Source of the DNA: CAWGCA01 sp963820955
GTDB taxonomy: Bacteria; Pseudomonadota; Gammaproteobacteria; Chromatiales; Chromatiaceae
Reading direction: 5' to 3'
Assembly: GCA_963820955.1 (NCBI GenBank)
Contig: CAWGCA010000048.1
Coordinates: 62,001 to 126,000, forward strand
Length of the DNA: 64,000 bases
Positions 44,581 to 54,324 of this stretch are shown here, one piece after another. A model generated the notes under the pieces. The model had not been told where the DNA came from and made no database searches. It worked only from the letters and a program-made list of their open reading frames with translations. The position numbers and the translations under genes were made by a program. Each line of letters starts with the position of its first letter. Within the stretch, counting starts at the first letter, position 1.

Positions 44581-45137
44581 TACTGTTCCGTTCGATAAGA
44601 AACCATCGTCAGCTTCACCCGAAGTTCGGGGTCCTCCTGCTTGTCGTTCTCCGGCGTAATCTGATACCGCTTGATCACCACGAACCCGAGTTCGCGGCCC
44701 AGGGTTCGCAACCAGTCGAAAAACTCGAAATACCGCCCCACCACTTCCACTTCGAACAGGAGTTCTCGAAATATCTTAACGGTCTGCCCCTCCGCCGGCC
44801 TGACACTGACCAGTTCAACCCCCCTTTCCCAGGAAATCTTCTGTAGCCGGCCGATGATGTAGGACTCCATCTGTACCACCGGGAGATCCGCCGTATCACC
44901 GTGCAGCCGATGGTTGAGATCTTCCAGCTGCGCTCGTTCCTGCTCCAGTTGCACCGCCAACTGACTGCCGTTATTGACAATCTGCTGCAGATGATCACGG
45001 GTCTCCATTGACGCGCGGTAGGTTTTGATCTGGGGCCAGAGTAGAAAGGAGAAGAGCAGCACAGCCAGCACTGGCACCGATGACCCCAGCATCAACCTGA
45101 GCACCCGCGGTTCGATAGCTTGCAGAATTGCCCACAT
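44580..45137 (-). CDS. MshJ/PilO-like inner-membrane platform protein
   Basis: 185 residues: one membrane helix (LMLGSSVPVLAVLLFSFLLW), a coiled coil (MET-RDHLQQIVNNGSQLAVQLEQE) and a ferredoxin-like periplasmic domain (IFRELLFEVEVVGRYFEFFDWL), the PilO/GspM plan. Overlaps both neighbours by one base (TGATG-type), so tightly coupled. Confidence 0.82.
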   Translation of the reverse strand: MWAILQAIEPRVLRLMLGSSVPVLAVLLFSFLLWPQIKTYRASMETRDHLQQIVNNGSQLAVQLEQERAQLEDLNHRLHGDTADLPVVQMESYIIGRLQKISWERGVELVSVRPAEGQTVKIFRELLFEVEVVGRYFEFFDWLRTLGRELGFVVIKRYQITPENDKQEDPELRVKLTMVSYRTEQ

Positions 45138-45796
45138 CAGCCGTGGGCCTCCTTTCCCGCTGCCACAATCACCGCCAGACTGAAATCCACCAACTTGGCA
45201 TCACCATGTTCTCTGAGCGTCGTGTTCAGCACCCGAACCGCATGGATCTCCGGCTGGCTGATCAGGCGCGTTACGAAACTGGAGAGCGCCGCATGATCCA
45301 GCGCCTGACCCTTAATCGTCATATGGGTTTCTATTTGCCAGGTCTCCGCATCTTCTCCCTCACTGCTGACCGGAACGACAATAAAATATCCGGTATTTAC
45401 TGTCTTTTGCCCGGCCTTTCTTACCGATCCCGCACGCCGGAACTCCCAGCTGAGAAACCATACGTTTTCACCCGTCAACGCGCGGTCGATGGTTCGAAAA
45501 ATCTCTCCCACCGCCGAACCACTGCGTAGACCTGTCAGCAGACGCCACTGCTTATCAAGCTCTTCTTTCCGACTCTTCAGTTGCTTCAGTTCATCGCGCT
45601 GCTGGGTGGAGATCGCCTTTCGGGCCTGCAACTGCTCGACCTCGGATTCGACCTGTTGCGTTCTATGGAGGAAATACCCAAATCCACCCGCATTCACGAG
45701 CACGATGACGCACCCGGCCAAAAGCACTAATGTGATCCAGCGCAACAGCTGCTTTCTAAAGCGATAGTCTCCCGGTATCAGGTCGATTTCATGCAT
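45137..45796 (-). CDS. PilN/MshI2-like inner-membrane platform protein
   Basis: 219 residues from the ATG giving MHEIDLIPGDYRFRKQ, the standard PilN start (INLLP-type motif). One membrane helix (WITLVLLAGCVIVLVNAGG), coiled coil (QVESEVEQLQARKAISTQQRD), then a periplasmic domain (TMTIKGQALDHAALSSFVTRL-type). PilN proteins bind PilM through the N-terminal motif and pair with PilO. Overlaps the PilM gene by 8 bases. Confidence 0.85.
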   Translation of the reverse strand: MHEIDLIPGDYRFRKQLLRWITLVLLAGCVIVLVNAGGFGYFLHRTQQVESEVEQLQARKAISTQQRDELKQLKSRKEELDKQWRLLTGLRSGSAVGEIFRTIDRALTGENVWFLSWEFRRAGSVRKAGQKTVNTGYFIVVPVSSEGEDAETWQIETHMTIKGQALDHAALSSFVTRLISQPEIHAVRVLNTTLREHGDAKLVDFSLAVIVAAGKEAHG

Positions 45797-46928
45797 CCGG
45801 TTCCATCCCCCGCAGAGCCAGTCCTGTGGCAATCACCATCTCCGGCCGTATCCCTTCCACCCGCCCCCCCTGCTCGTCGGTCACAGGTTGCTCAAGGGCA
45901 CGCAGACTTTCGCCCATCGGGATTACGGGGATGTCCAGCAAGCTGCCCAGCAACTCGTCTGCGCCCCGCCAGGAGGCGATCGAACCCAACAGATAAATCC
46001 TGGCTACCGGATTGCCCCGGGTTTCGGATGCGCTGAAAATCAACACCCGGTTTATCTCTTCGATCAGCCGCAGAAACAGGGGTTTGAATATCTCCCGCAG
46101 GGTCTCTGATACTTGTCCACCCACTATGGACAAAGACTCTCCAGCCGGAGGGTCGGTGCCGTCGAAACCGTTTTCGAGCAACAGCTTCCTCGCCAACGGC
46201 TTGCCGATGTCCAGTGCCTTACAGAGGTGCTGCAACAGCGGCTCTTCCCCAAACTCCACTTGCTGGTCCAGCAGCAGTCGGCGGCCGGAAACCATAGTGA
46301 GGTAACTCACCTCCCGACCCGAGTTTATGACCAGCACTGTCTCCTCGCCGGATGCGCCCGGCAGCGAGGAGAACAGCCGCTTGATAGCGGCAGGCCCGAT
46401 ATCCAGCGCCATTACCTCCAGGCCTGCCCTGTCCAGCAGATTCAACAGTTCGACTACATGCTGCTTTCTCGCCATCGCCACCAGGGTCAGGCGGTCTTCG
46501 TCTCCGGGGTTTGCACGGATAGGAAGGTAATCGATCATGAAGTCTTCCAGCTTTCCATCAATACGGGCAGCCACCAGTTCCAGTATCGTCTGCTCATCCC
46601 CTTTGCTGCTGTTTGGATAGGAGAGAGGAATGATTTTGACCTCTTCTGGTGGCAGCGCGGTTACCACTCGCTTGCCGCTAAAAGAACCGCGCTTGAGCGC
46701 GGCACGCACCAGTTTCCTCACCCTTCCAGGTGATGCGAACACCTCCTGCCGGCTGCCGGAGTAAGGCAGCTTTGACCGTGCAACCAGTGAAATCCCTCCC
46801 TGTTGCGTCTTTCTCAGCTGCACCATTCGAATCTCTTCCTGGGCGAGTTCCATTCCAATCGGACCCACCCAGCTTGAACCGGAGAGCGAGGGTGTACTGC
46901 CTCGGAGCAGCCAATTCAGGCTAAACAT
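45789..46928 (-). CDS. PilM/MshI-like actin-fold protein
   Basis: 379 residues. Actin-like ATP-binding fold of PilM: GPIGMELAQEEIRMVQL, FSGKRVVTALPPEEVKIIPLSYP (two parts), LDRAGLEVMALDIGPAAIKRLF, VLVINSGREVSYLTMVSGRR and ARIYLLGSIASWRGADELLGSLL. Cytoplasmic ring component. Starts 3 bases after the GGDEF gene stop, so translation is probably coupled to that diguanylate cyclase. Confidence 0.88.
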   Translation of the reverse strand: MFSLNWLLRGSTPSLSGSSWVGPIGMELAQEEIRMVQLRKTQQGGISLVARSKLPYSGSRQEVFASPGRVRKLVRAALKRGSFSGKRVVTALPPEEVKIIPLSYPNSSKGDEQTILELVAARIDGKLEDFMIDYLPIRANPGDEDRLTLVAMARKQHVVELLNLLDRAGLEVMALDIGPAAIKRLFSSLPGASGEETVLVINSGREVSYLTMVSGRRLLLDQQVEFGEEPLLQHLCKALDIGKPLARKLLLENGFDGTDPPAGESLSIVGGQVSETLREIFKPLFLRLIEEINRVLIFSASETRGNPVARIYLLGSIASWRGADELLGSLLDIPVIPMGESLRALEQPVTDEQGGRVEGIRPEMVIATGLALRGMEPDA

Positions 46929-46931
46929 CAA

Positions 46932-48101
46932 TCAGCCTTGCAGCGCCATGCTGACGAACCCGCTGCTCGTTTTCTGCCCGGACACCCGTGCCTTGGCATC
47001 GTAGAGTGCTTTGTCTGCGGCGCGGTATACAGCATCCAGGGAAACCTTGGCGTTTAGATCTATGGAGATAATCCCGGTGCTGATGTGTACCTGGTCGTCA
47101 GCACTGGCAACATCGAGCTGCGGATCAGATTTCAATGAGGCCGCGGCCCCGAGAATCAGTCGTTCAGGATTGTCGCTGGAATAGAGGAGCGCGAATTCAT
47201 CCCCTCCGATCCGAACCAGATGTTCGTGGTCCGAGAAATGGACCAGAAAATTTGCAACCAGACGGCGCAGCACCAAATCACCGTAATCATGCCCCTTGCT
47301 GTCATTCAACTGTTTGAAATCATCCACATCGATCAAGGCAAAAATAAAACTCCGGCCCTTATCCCGATAATCTGCAATGATGTCTTCAAACTTCTGCTCC
47401 AGGAAGCGTCGATTCCAGGCACCGGTCAACGGATCCTTCAGAGAGAGAATCTCCATTCGGTGACGTGCCTTCTCCAGTTCATAACGTGATGTAATATCGT
47501 GCTTCCGTACCAGAATACTGCGGGCGATCACTGTCAGGGTGGCAATGCCCGCACTGAGCATCACAAACTGAAGCATCCACAGTGTCTCCCGATCGAAACG
47601 CCCGCCGACAGAGAGGGTCGACAGGGTAAATACCAGGTAGATCAGCAGCACGATGACCAGCGCCTCGCGCAGCCCCCAGGGAACCAGCGGCATAACCAGA
47701 AACAACAGCACCACGCTGCCAAACAATGCCGAATCAAAGCTACCGGCCTGATGGGCAAGCAACACAAAGGCCACCCCATTGACAACCAACAGCGTAATCC
47801 CAAGCAGGTAAAGTACCTTGATCTCTTGTACTGCACGGGCTGATATCGCCATATGAAGGGAAAGTGCCGCCAGCACCGAGCAGGTATAGATGTAGATCTG
47901 ATCGAATCCGAGCAAAGCGTATAGCAGGGTGGCAGCAGAGAGCAGCAGCAGAGAAACGATGCCAAGTGCGACTACCCCTTTACGGGCATCGAGAAACATC
48001 AGTTTTTCTGCATACTCAGACAGACCAGGCCGCCCAAACCGAGTGAGCGACCAGAGATCCACGAGTCCCTGCAAACGCTGTTTCAATCTTTCCTCACCCA
48101 T
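46932..48101 (-). CDS. Membrane-bound GGDEF diguanylate cyclase
   Basis: 389 residues: about six membrane helices (VVALGIVSLLLLSAATLLYAL to LQFVMLSAGIATLTVIARSIL) without an obvious named sensor domain, then a C-terminal GGDEF domain with intact RIGGDEFALLY near residue 297 and DPLTGAWNRRFL. No RxxD inhibition site precedes GGDEF. It should make c-di-GMP near the membrane. Directly precedes the PilM gene. Confidence 0.93.
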   Translation of the reverse strand: MGEERLKQRLQGLVDLWSLTRFGRPGLSEYAEKLMFLDARKGVVALGIVSLLLLSAATLLYALLGFDQIYIYTCSVLAALSLHMAISARAVQEIKVLYLLGITLLVVNGVAFVLLAHQAGSFDSALFGSVVLLFLVMPLVPWGLREALVIVLLIYLVFTLSTLSVGGRFDRETLWMLQFVMLSAGIATLTVIARSILVRKHDITSRYELEKARHRMEILSLKDPLTGAWNRRFLEQKFEDIIADYRDKGRSFIFALIDVDDFKQLNDSKGHDYGDLVLRRLVANFLVHFSDHEHLVRIGGDEFALLYSSDNPERLILGAAASLKSDPQLDVASADDQVHISTGIISIDLNAKVSLDAVYRAADKALYDAKARVSGQKTSSGFVSMALQG

Positions 48102-48229
48102 TGGAATCAATCCATCAACGAAATAAAGTATCCCGTTTTTTTATCGGCGAGAGAGGGAGAACCTTTACGCGAGGGGGAGAGATAATACCTCAGAGAGGAG
48201 GCGATACTGCCGCCAGACGAGTGGTCCGA

Positions 48230-49096
48230 TCAGGCCTGTGCCTGATGCGCTTGTGGATAGATGAGATTCAGAACCTTATCGACCTGTTTCTCTGCCTCAT
48301 CTCTTGACGCAGCGCACTGCTGTGGAGAAAGGTCTGTGCCCTGCCAGGCAAACGGATCGACCCTCTGAAGCCAGGCGTCGGGATCCTCGTCCGGTGATTC
48401 CGCGGCTTCGGTCAAAACTGAAGCCAGATGCACGATGCAGGTTTCGAGGGGGAATTCGGTTGCCTTTTCCGGCTGAATATGAAACTCGGTCGACTCCTGG
48501 AGACTTTTCGGCATACCCCAGAGACCCATCAGGGCACCTCCGACACGGGCATAGTGCAGTCCAAACAGTTCCTGCTCAACTCTAAAGAGAGATTGGCCTG
48601 TCTCGGCCGCTTTCTCTATCGCCTGTTGCGATAGCTCGGGGATCGACTGATACATAATCAGGTGACCGATATCCCGCAACAGACCACAGACGAACAGCCG
48701 TTCACTGTCCAGCACATTGCATTGATAGGCGAGCATCCGTGCCATCACCCCGCAGTAGATGCTGCGTCGCCAATAGGTGGCCATATCCATCACTTCCGTG
48801 GACATGCCCTGGAATCTTTCCACTACTGTGGTGGCCAGAACCAGATCGTGCACCTGCTGGGTTCCGAGCATGGAGACCGCGCGGGACACCGTTTCAATCT
48901 TGGCGGCAAATCCAAAAAAGGGACTGTTGACCAGCCGTAACAGGCGCGCCGTTATACCCGGGTCTTTGCTGATGACATCTGCCACATCAGCCATCGCGAA
49001 GTCTGGTCGGTCAAGCACCTCCTTAAGCTGAAGGTAGACCTGAGGAAGGGAGGTCAGCTTGGCCTTCGCAGTGACCCGTTCCCAAATCGTCGCCAT
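48230..49096 (-). CDS. HDOD domain protein
   Basis: 288 residues, single HDOD domain: LPQVYLQLKEVLDRPDFAMADVADVISKDPG (in parts), LLRLVNSPFFGFAAKIETVSRAVSMLG, VVERFQGMSTEVMDMATYWRRSI and FVCGLLRDIGHLIMYQ. HDOD domains lack phosphohydrolase residues and act as signalling adaptors, often with c-di-GMP proteins. ATG at 49096 is preceded by GGGAG; GTG at 49099 is also possible. Confidence 0.9.
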   Translation of the reverse strand: MATIWERVTAKAKLTSLPQVYLQLKEVLDRPDFAMADVADVISKDPGITARLLRLVNSPFFGFAAKIETVSRAVSMLGTQQVHDLVLATTVVERFQGMSTEVMDMATYWRRSIYCGVMARMLAYQCNVLDSERLFVCGLLRDIGHLIMYQSIPELSQQAIEKAAETGQSLFRVEQELFGLHYARVGGALMGLWGMPKSLQESTEFHIQPEKATEFPLETCIVHLASVLTEAAESPDEDPDAWLQRVDPFAWQGTDLSPQQCAASRDEAEKQVDKVLNLIYPQAHQAQA

Positions 49097-49099
49097 CAC

Positions 49100-49355
49100 G
49101 CGCTCCCGCTTAAAAAACTTACCACCACCCGAGCTGTACTACACCTTGCAAGCATGTAGCCAGAACCCAATAAATTCAAGAAAAAACCCCTGCTATGCTG
49201 ATGATCTTGTCGCCCTGAGAAACTATCGGCCGCTATTGGCATTTCTTGATACCAATTCCCATTTACCAGTGTCAGTGTACTCTTCCGCTACAGGTCACAG
49301 GTGTTTGCCATCACTATCCCCGATATTGACTCTCGCCAGAAAAAGCGTCTCTGAG
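49100..49355 (-). promoter_or_regulatory. Intergenic region upstream of the HDOD gene
   Basis: 256 bases without a gene; the only sizeable gap inside the leftward pilus/signalling cluster. It separates the ATPase-GspF-pilin half from the HDOD-GGDEF-MshIJKL half and probably carries a promoter for the latter. A candidate TTGAAT about 49172-49177 on the minus strand is noted without a strong -10. Confidence 0.35.
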
Positions 49356-49763
49356 CTATCTTGAGGTCAGGCTGTGCAATTCATCCTGACTGTTCTCGAT
49401 CACTACCCGGGTCCAGATCAGCCCACTCTCTGCAGCGCTGAAGTTGTTGCCATCACCGTCGTAATGGGCAAGATAGACCAACCTTCGCACCGAGGTCCCC
49501 GGGGCGTCGGAAAAGAGATCGACAACAACACCTGGCCCTCCTGCGATATTGGCCTGCTCACTAAGCACGGAGAAAGGCATGGCCAGCACCTGCTCCATTT
49601 TCGCCCGCAGACGGTTGTGGTTATCGGCCCGGGAGATGTGGATATCACTGACCTGAACTCCGCTCTGGAGCGCCTCCAGCGCCGGAACCAGGGCAACGGC
49701 GATCAAGGTCGTCGCAATCATCATCTCCACATAGGAAAAACCCGACTGCCGGCGGGCTTTCAC
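49356..49763 (-). CDS. Type IV prepilin-like minor (pseudo)pilin, PilV/MshD-like
   Basis: 135 residues with the prepilin signal QSGFSYVEMMIATTLIAVALVP (cleavage after G, +5 Glu present) and a short soluble domain (NHNRLRAKMEQVLAMPFSVL). GTG start overlapping the previous gene's stop. Prepilin peptidase is not in the window. Minor pilin that would prime or cap the filament. Confidence 0.85.
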   Translation of the reverse strand: MKARRQSGFSYVEMMIATTLIAVALVPALEALQSGVQVSDIHISRADNHNRLRAKMEQVLAMPFSVLSEQANIAGGPGVVVDLFSDAPGTSVRRLVYLAHYDGDGNNFSAAESGLIWTRVVIENSQDELHSLTSR

Positions 49764-50395
49764 TGGATAGTCACTCGACCTGTTATTGGAGCGATCACGA
49801 TCGACATGGTCTGCTGACCGTTACTCAGGCGAATCTCGCCGCTGAGCATGGGGAAACTGGAGGTGCCCTGGGTATAGACTGGATCGCCGGCGGCATTGAA
49901 ATGGACCTGTTTCGTTCTACCGACACCCTGAATATCGAACGGCCGCGGGCTATTGGTAATGAACACTCCGCGCAGCAGTCGAGTATTGCTTAACTGCAGA
50001 TCATGAAACTGCTTTCGGACCGGGTGATAAAGTATCGCGCTGAAATCCGTGAGATCGTCCGGGTTTACCCGGTAGACGGTGACCTCTTTGGTCGTCGATT
50101 CCGTGCCGTCGGTATCGATCAACACCCCGTGCACCTGACCGGTGCGGACGGATTCACTGCGGGCAAAGCGCAGGGCATCGGCCACGGTATTGGCGGCCAG
50201 TTCCAGTTGCTGGGTTTTTGCAGGAGACAGATTGGGGACTGTTACCAGGGCAACAATCCCCATGATGGCGACGACAACCGACAGCTCAATCAGGCTCAGA
50301 CCAGCAATGGACAGCCAACAGTTAAACCTGGTGCATACCCCAGGGCGTGGCTTACAGGGTGCGCTCCGTGTGTCTTTTTTCACCGCTCGGAACAC
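49760..50395 (-). CDS. GspH/FimT-like minor pseudopilin
   Basis: 211 residues as read from a GTG at 50395. Prepilin motif AGLSLIELSVVVAIMGIVALVTVP with +5 Glu but Leu instead of Phe at +1; the leader is long (about 32 residues), so the real start may be a later GTG at 50383. Soluble domain: LELAANTVADALRFARSESVRTGQVHGVLID (parts), typical of GspH/FimT. Overlaps the next gene by 4 bases. Confidence 0.82.
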   Translation of the reverse strand: MFRAVKKDTRSAPCKPRPGVCTRFNCWLSIAGLSLIELSVVVAIMGIVALVTVPNLSPAKTQQLELAANTVADALRFARSESVRTGQVHGVLIDTDGTESTTKEVTVYRVNPDDLTDFSAILYHPVRKQFHDLQLSNTRLLRGVFITNSPRPFDIQGVGRTKQVHFNAAGDPVYTQGTSSFPMLSGEIRLSNGQQTMSIVIAPITGRVTIQ

Positions 50396-50407
50396 AGCAT
50401 AACTCGG

Positions 50408-50977
50408 CTAATGAGTATCGAAAGCGAGGGTCTCACCCGTCGGTATATTGGTATCGTTGGCTATGAATTTGCCGGTCTTGTTGTCGAACTTCCAGCCACC
50501 TGCTGCGCCGTCACCGGTCATCACCAGGTTACCCGCCGTTACGATGGTCAGGGTGTCGTCCTGGGTAATCGGGTTCTCAGGCATGACACGTTTTTTCAGA
50601 TAGGGGCCGTAAGGATAGAGATTGCCACCGCCGCCATCAGTCACGGAGCAGGCCTGACCCGCCGCATTGGTATAGTAAGCGAGCTGATCGAGGAAGGCCG
50701 TATCGGTATCCGCATTCCCAGTGCCGGCAGTACCCCCTGCACAGGCTCCTCCGCTGGATACTACGGCGCTTGGATAGGCGCCATGCTGCTGATAGTAGAG
50801 GTCGATGGCGGCCCGCATATTGGAGAGCGTGGTATCGAGTGAGGAGATCTTGGCATCGTCCGTCGAAGAGGCGAACTGGGGCACCACAATGGCGGCCAGG
50901 ATAGCCAGGATAATTACCACAATTAACAGTTCGACCAGCGTAAACCCCCGCTGAAGCATTCTAACTTGCCCTTTCAT
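50408..50977 (-). CDS. Major pilin/GspG-like pseudopilin
   Basis: About 189 residues. Prepilin motif QRGFTLVELLIVVIILAILAAIVVPQFA with +5 Glu, then the conserved helix ISSLDTTLSNMRAAIDLYYQQHGAYP and a two-cysteine loop (GGACAGG and GQACSVTD) that could form a disulfide. ATG at 50977 has GAGG upstream; 50959 (MLQRGF, with AAAGGG upstream) is an equally good start. Likely the main filament subunit of this cluster. Confidence 0.87.
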   Translation of the reverse strand: MKGQVRMLQRGFTLVELLIVVIILAILAAIVVPQFASSTDDAKISSLDTTLSNMRAAIDLYYQQHGAYPSAVVSSGGACAGGTAGTGNADTDTAFLDQLAYYTNAAGQACSVTDGGGGNLYPYGPYLKKRVMPENPITQDDTLTIVTAGNLVMTGDGAAGGWKFDNKTGKFIANDTNIPTGETLAFDTH

Positions 50978-51064
50978 TACCATTTTCCTCATCACCAAGC
51001 ATGTGTTCCTACCCAATGCACTTTGTTTCGGCCGCTGGTCTCTATTCTTTAGTCGGTTATTTCT

Positions 51065-52180
51065 TCAATGAACCGCCCGGGAGAGCTTGAAAATGGGCAG
51101 AATAAGCGAACTCACCAACAGCCCCACCACTGCCCCCATCACCAGCAGCATAACCGGCTCGGCCAGTCGTGAGACGGCATCCAGGCGTTTTCCCAGCTCC
51201 CGTTCGTAGAAGTCGGCCAGCCGGCCCATGACCTTCGGCAGATTGCCCGTCTCTTCACCGGTCGTGATCATCTGCTCTACAATGGGAGGGATAAAATCTG
51301 ATCCACTGAAACCCGCGGCAATGCCTCCTCCCTCCTGCACCCGGCCCTCCACACTCTCTATAAAACGCTGAAACAGCCGATTACGGACCACTTCCCGACA
51401 GGCATGAAGGGTATCCACAATGCCAACACCATTGTCTAAGGAGAGGCTCATAACGCGCAGGGACTGCACCAGATACAATTTTATGAAGATGGCACCGATT
51501 CCCGGAAGACGAATCTTGAGCCGATCCAGGGTCTGGGTCCCGCCCGGTGTCGCCATCCAATACCTCAGCAGAGACATTGCCAACGCAATAGCCCCAAGCA
51601 GCGGCACCCACTGATTCCTGAGAAAATCACTGGCCGCCATCAGGAACACCGTGGTGGGGGGAAGCTGATCCTGTATCAGGGAAAACATCTCTGCAAATTT
51701 TGGAAACACCACCACCAGCACGAAAATCACGACCGCCAGGGCGAAGACCAGAAGAAAAACCGGATAGGAGAGCGCCGAAACCATGGTACTGCGCAACTGG
51801 CCCCGTTTTTCGTCCATCTCCAGCAGCTGCTGCAGTACCTGATACATGAAACCACCGCCCTCACTGGCGGCGATCAGATTGACGTAGGTCTTGGTAAAGA
51901 CCTGTGGGTGCCGGGCCAGCGCCTGGGAAAAGGACTTGCCACCCGCCACATCGCTGATCAGCGCCTCAATCACCGATTCCATTGCCGGACTCTGAACCTG
52001 CCCCTTCAGGACCCGCAGTCCGGCATGCAGATTGGTCCCTGTTTCCAGCAGCAGTGCCAACTGTTCGGTGAAAAACATGCGTTCCTTGTCACTGACCCGT
52101 CCACGCCGACTTTTGGTACGCCGGAAAAATCCAGGAGGACGGGGCGTATCCGCAGCTTCGCTTCTCAGTTCCAGCGCCAT
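51065..52180 (-). CDS. GspF/MshG-type inner-membrane platform protein
   Basis: 371 residues from the ATG giving MALELRSEAADT. Two T2SSF domains: RMFFTEQLALLLETGTNLHAGL with FVNLIAASEGGG-type (TYVNLIAASEGGGFMYQVLQ), and LVQSLRVMSLSLDNGVGIVD with MITTGEETGNLPKVM. Three membrane helices (VFLLVFALAVVIFVLVVVFP, VPLLGAIALAMSLLRYW, PVMLLVMGAVVGLLVSSLIL). It couples the ATPase to pilin assembly. Confidence 0.93.
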   Translation of the reverse strand: MALELRSEAADTPRPPGFFRRTKSRRGRVSDKERMFFTEQLALLLETGTNLHAGLRVLKGQVQSPAMESVIEALISDVAGGKSFSQALARHPQVFTKTYVNLIAASEGGGFMYQVLQQLLEMDEKRGQLRSTMVSALSYPVFLLVFALAVVIFVLVVVFPKFAEMFSLIQDQLPPTTVFLMAASDFLRNQWVPLLGAIALAMSLLRYWMATPGGTQTLDRLKIRLPGIGAIFIKLYLVQSLRVMSLSLDNGVGIVDTLHACREVVRNRLFQRFIESVEGRVQEGGGIAAGFSGSDFIPPIVEQMITTGEETGNLPKVMGRLADFYERELGKRLDAVSRLAEPVMLLVMGAVVGLLVSSLILPIFKLSRAVH

Positions 52181-52267
52181 CGCGACTCCCGCTTCGTTAC
52201 CGCCGAACAAGCAGACCCTATGCTGCGGAAGGTGCGGCAAGCACCCTGAGTTTTACTGACACGATCG

Positions 52268-54324
52268 TTACACATTGACCACCCGCGATACCTCTTCGAT
52301 GGTGGTCAATCCGTCCACGACGCGATCCAGACCGTCGTCGAACAGGAGTCTTGATCCATGCTCCTGCAGGTAGGATGAGAGTTGATCCCGGCTGGGATTG
52401 GAGATGATCAGTTTCTGCAGGGGTCCATCGGTCTCCACGATCTCGTGCACCCCCATGCGCCCCTTGTAGCCGGAATCGTAACATTCAGGACAACCACGGC
52501 CCTTGGCCAGACGGAAAGTGCCTCGCTGTTCCCAGCCGTAGCGGGAGACCACTTCCGGTGCGGCCAGAAAGGTCGTCTTGCAGGCCGGGCAGATAGCGCG
52601 AACCAGGCGCTGGGCCACTACACCGATCAGCGCCGAAGACAGCAGGTAGGGCTCCACTCCCATATCGATCATGCGCGTGATGGCGCCGATGGCTGTCGTT
52701 GGTATGCAGCGTGGACAGGACCAGATGCCCGGTAAGCGCCGCCTGCACGGCGATTTCGGCGGTTTCCTTTTCCCGAATCTCACCGACCATAACAATGTCC
52801 GGATCCTGGCGCAGCACGTGCTTGAGCATCTGCGCAAAAGTGAGGCCGATGTTCTCCCTGACTTCGTTCTGGTTGACGATGTCGATCTGATACTCCACCG
52901 GATCTTCGATGGTGACGATATTCTTTTCGATACTGTTCAAGATGATTGAGGGCCGCATACAGGCTGGTGGTCTTGCCGCTGCCGGTCGGGCCGGTGACCA
53001 GGATGAGGCCATAGCTGCGGTCAGCAAGCGCTTGAACGCAGACTGAGATTCATTGCGCACATGCCGAGCTTGTCGACATCCAGAATAGCCTGATTCTTGT
53101 CGAGCACCCGCAGCACGACCTTCTCGCCGAACAGTCCGGGCAGCGAACTGAAACGAAGATCCACCGCCCGCCCCTGGGTATGCACCTGGATGCGACCGTC
53201 CTGCGGCATGCGCCGCTCGGCAATATCCAGATTGGCCATCACCTTGAGGCGGGATACCAAGGCCGGATGCAGTTCAGCGCGGGGCGCGGTGACTTCATAG
53301 AGCACACCGTCAATCCGAAAGCGTACCCGGACTTGTTGCGCGAAGGCTCGATGTGAATATCGCTGGCGCCATCGCGCACTGCGCGTTGAATAACTGAGTT
53401 GACCAGGTTGATAACCGGGCTGCCCTCGGCCATCTCGTCGATAGCGGAATAGTCATCGGGCACCGGTTGCTTTCGACCACCTGAAAGTCATCATCGACAT
53501 CGTCGAGAAACTCGCCGCTGTATTCGTTGTCCCGCATAGGCATCGTTGATGTGCCTTGAGAATATCCTCGCGGCTGCGCCAGCACTGGACGGACCTTGAC
53601 AGCCGGTGCGTTCCTCGACTTCGTCATTGATGGGGATCGCCTGCGGGTCGAATGTCGCCAGTGACAGCACGCCGCGCACCTTGAACAGCGGAAGGACCTT
53701 CAGCCGCCGCGCTACCTCCGGCTCAAGCAGTTCAACCGCCTGGGGATCATACAAACCGGGGCGCAGATGAACGAACGACAAAGAGAGTTGTTCGCTCAAG
53801 GCGGTCAATAGTGCCTGTTCGGATATCCAACCCCGGTCGATCATGATTCGACCCATCCGCTGGCCAAGCTTGCCCTGTAGTTTTATCGCCTCCTCAATGC
53901 GTTCTTGGCTGATTAGCCCCTTCTCTAACAGGATGTCACCCAGACGTCTTTTGTCACCACTGTTCGACCGCTGAACTGGTTCAGCGCTGGCCTCCATCAG
54001 GGTCAGGGTGTTGGTAAGACCGGTTATTTCAAGAATGTCGCGGACAATAGGACGGGCATGGGCAAGTTTGAGCCACCCCCCCACCCGGGCCAGACGCTCC
54101 TGAAATCCGAGCAGTAGTTCCAGCACCTTACCGTCCAGGAGCGGCACTGACGTGAGGTCGAGAACTAACCGGGTTTCCCAATTGTCCAGGCAACCGTCCA
54201 CCACCGTCTGCAGGGATTCCAACTCATCCTGCCTGGACAGATTGCCGCTTGGTGCCAGATGGGTCATGGCGCCGATACGGGTGCGCATCACCTCTGCTGC
54301 AACGGCCTGTTCCGACGCGCTCAT
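52268..54324 (-). pseudogene. STAS-MshEN-GspE type pilus assembly ATPase, broken by many frame changes
   Basis: Read leftward from the ATG at 54324, the first frame gives an N-terminal STAS domain (residues 1-110: LAPSGNLSRQDELESL, TRLVLDLTSVPLLDGKVLEL, GGWLKLAHARPIVRDIL), then MshEN-type repeats (RRLGDILLEKGLISQERIEEA, LGQRMGRIMIDRGWISEQALL). After about 53620 the reading must change frame repeatedly (around 53600, 53460, 53320, 53040, 53005, 52945 and 52690) to follow the family: SPVINLVNSVIQRAVRDGAS, Walker A VTGPTGSGKTTSLY, Asp-box TIEDPVEYQ, Walker B DPDIVMVGEIRE, His-box GHLVLSTLHTND and the CPAC...CPEC zinc motif, ending normally at 52268. All catalytic motifs survive across frames, so this may be sequencing error. 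No Ser/Thr sits at the usual STAS phosphosite (reads DG). Overlaps the GGDEF-EAL gene by ATGA. Confidence 0.85.
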
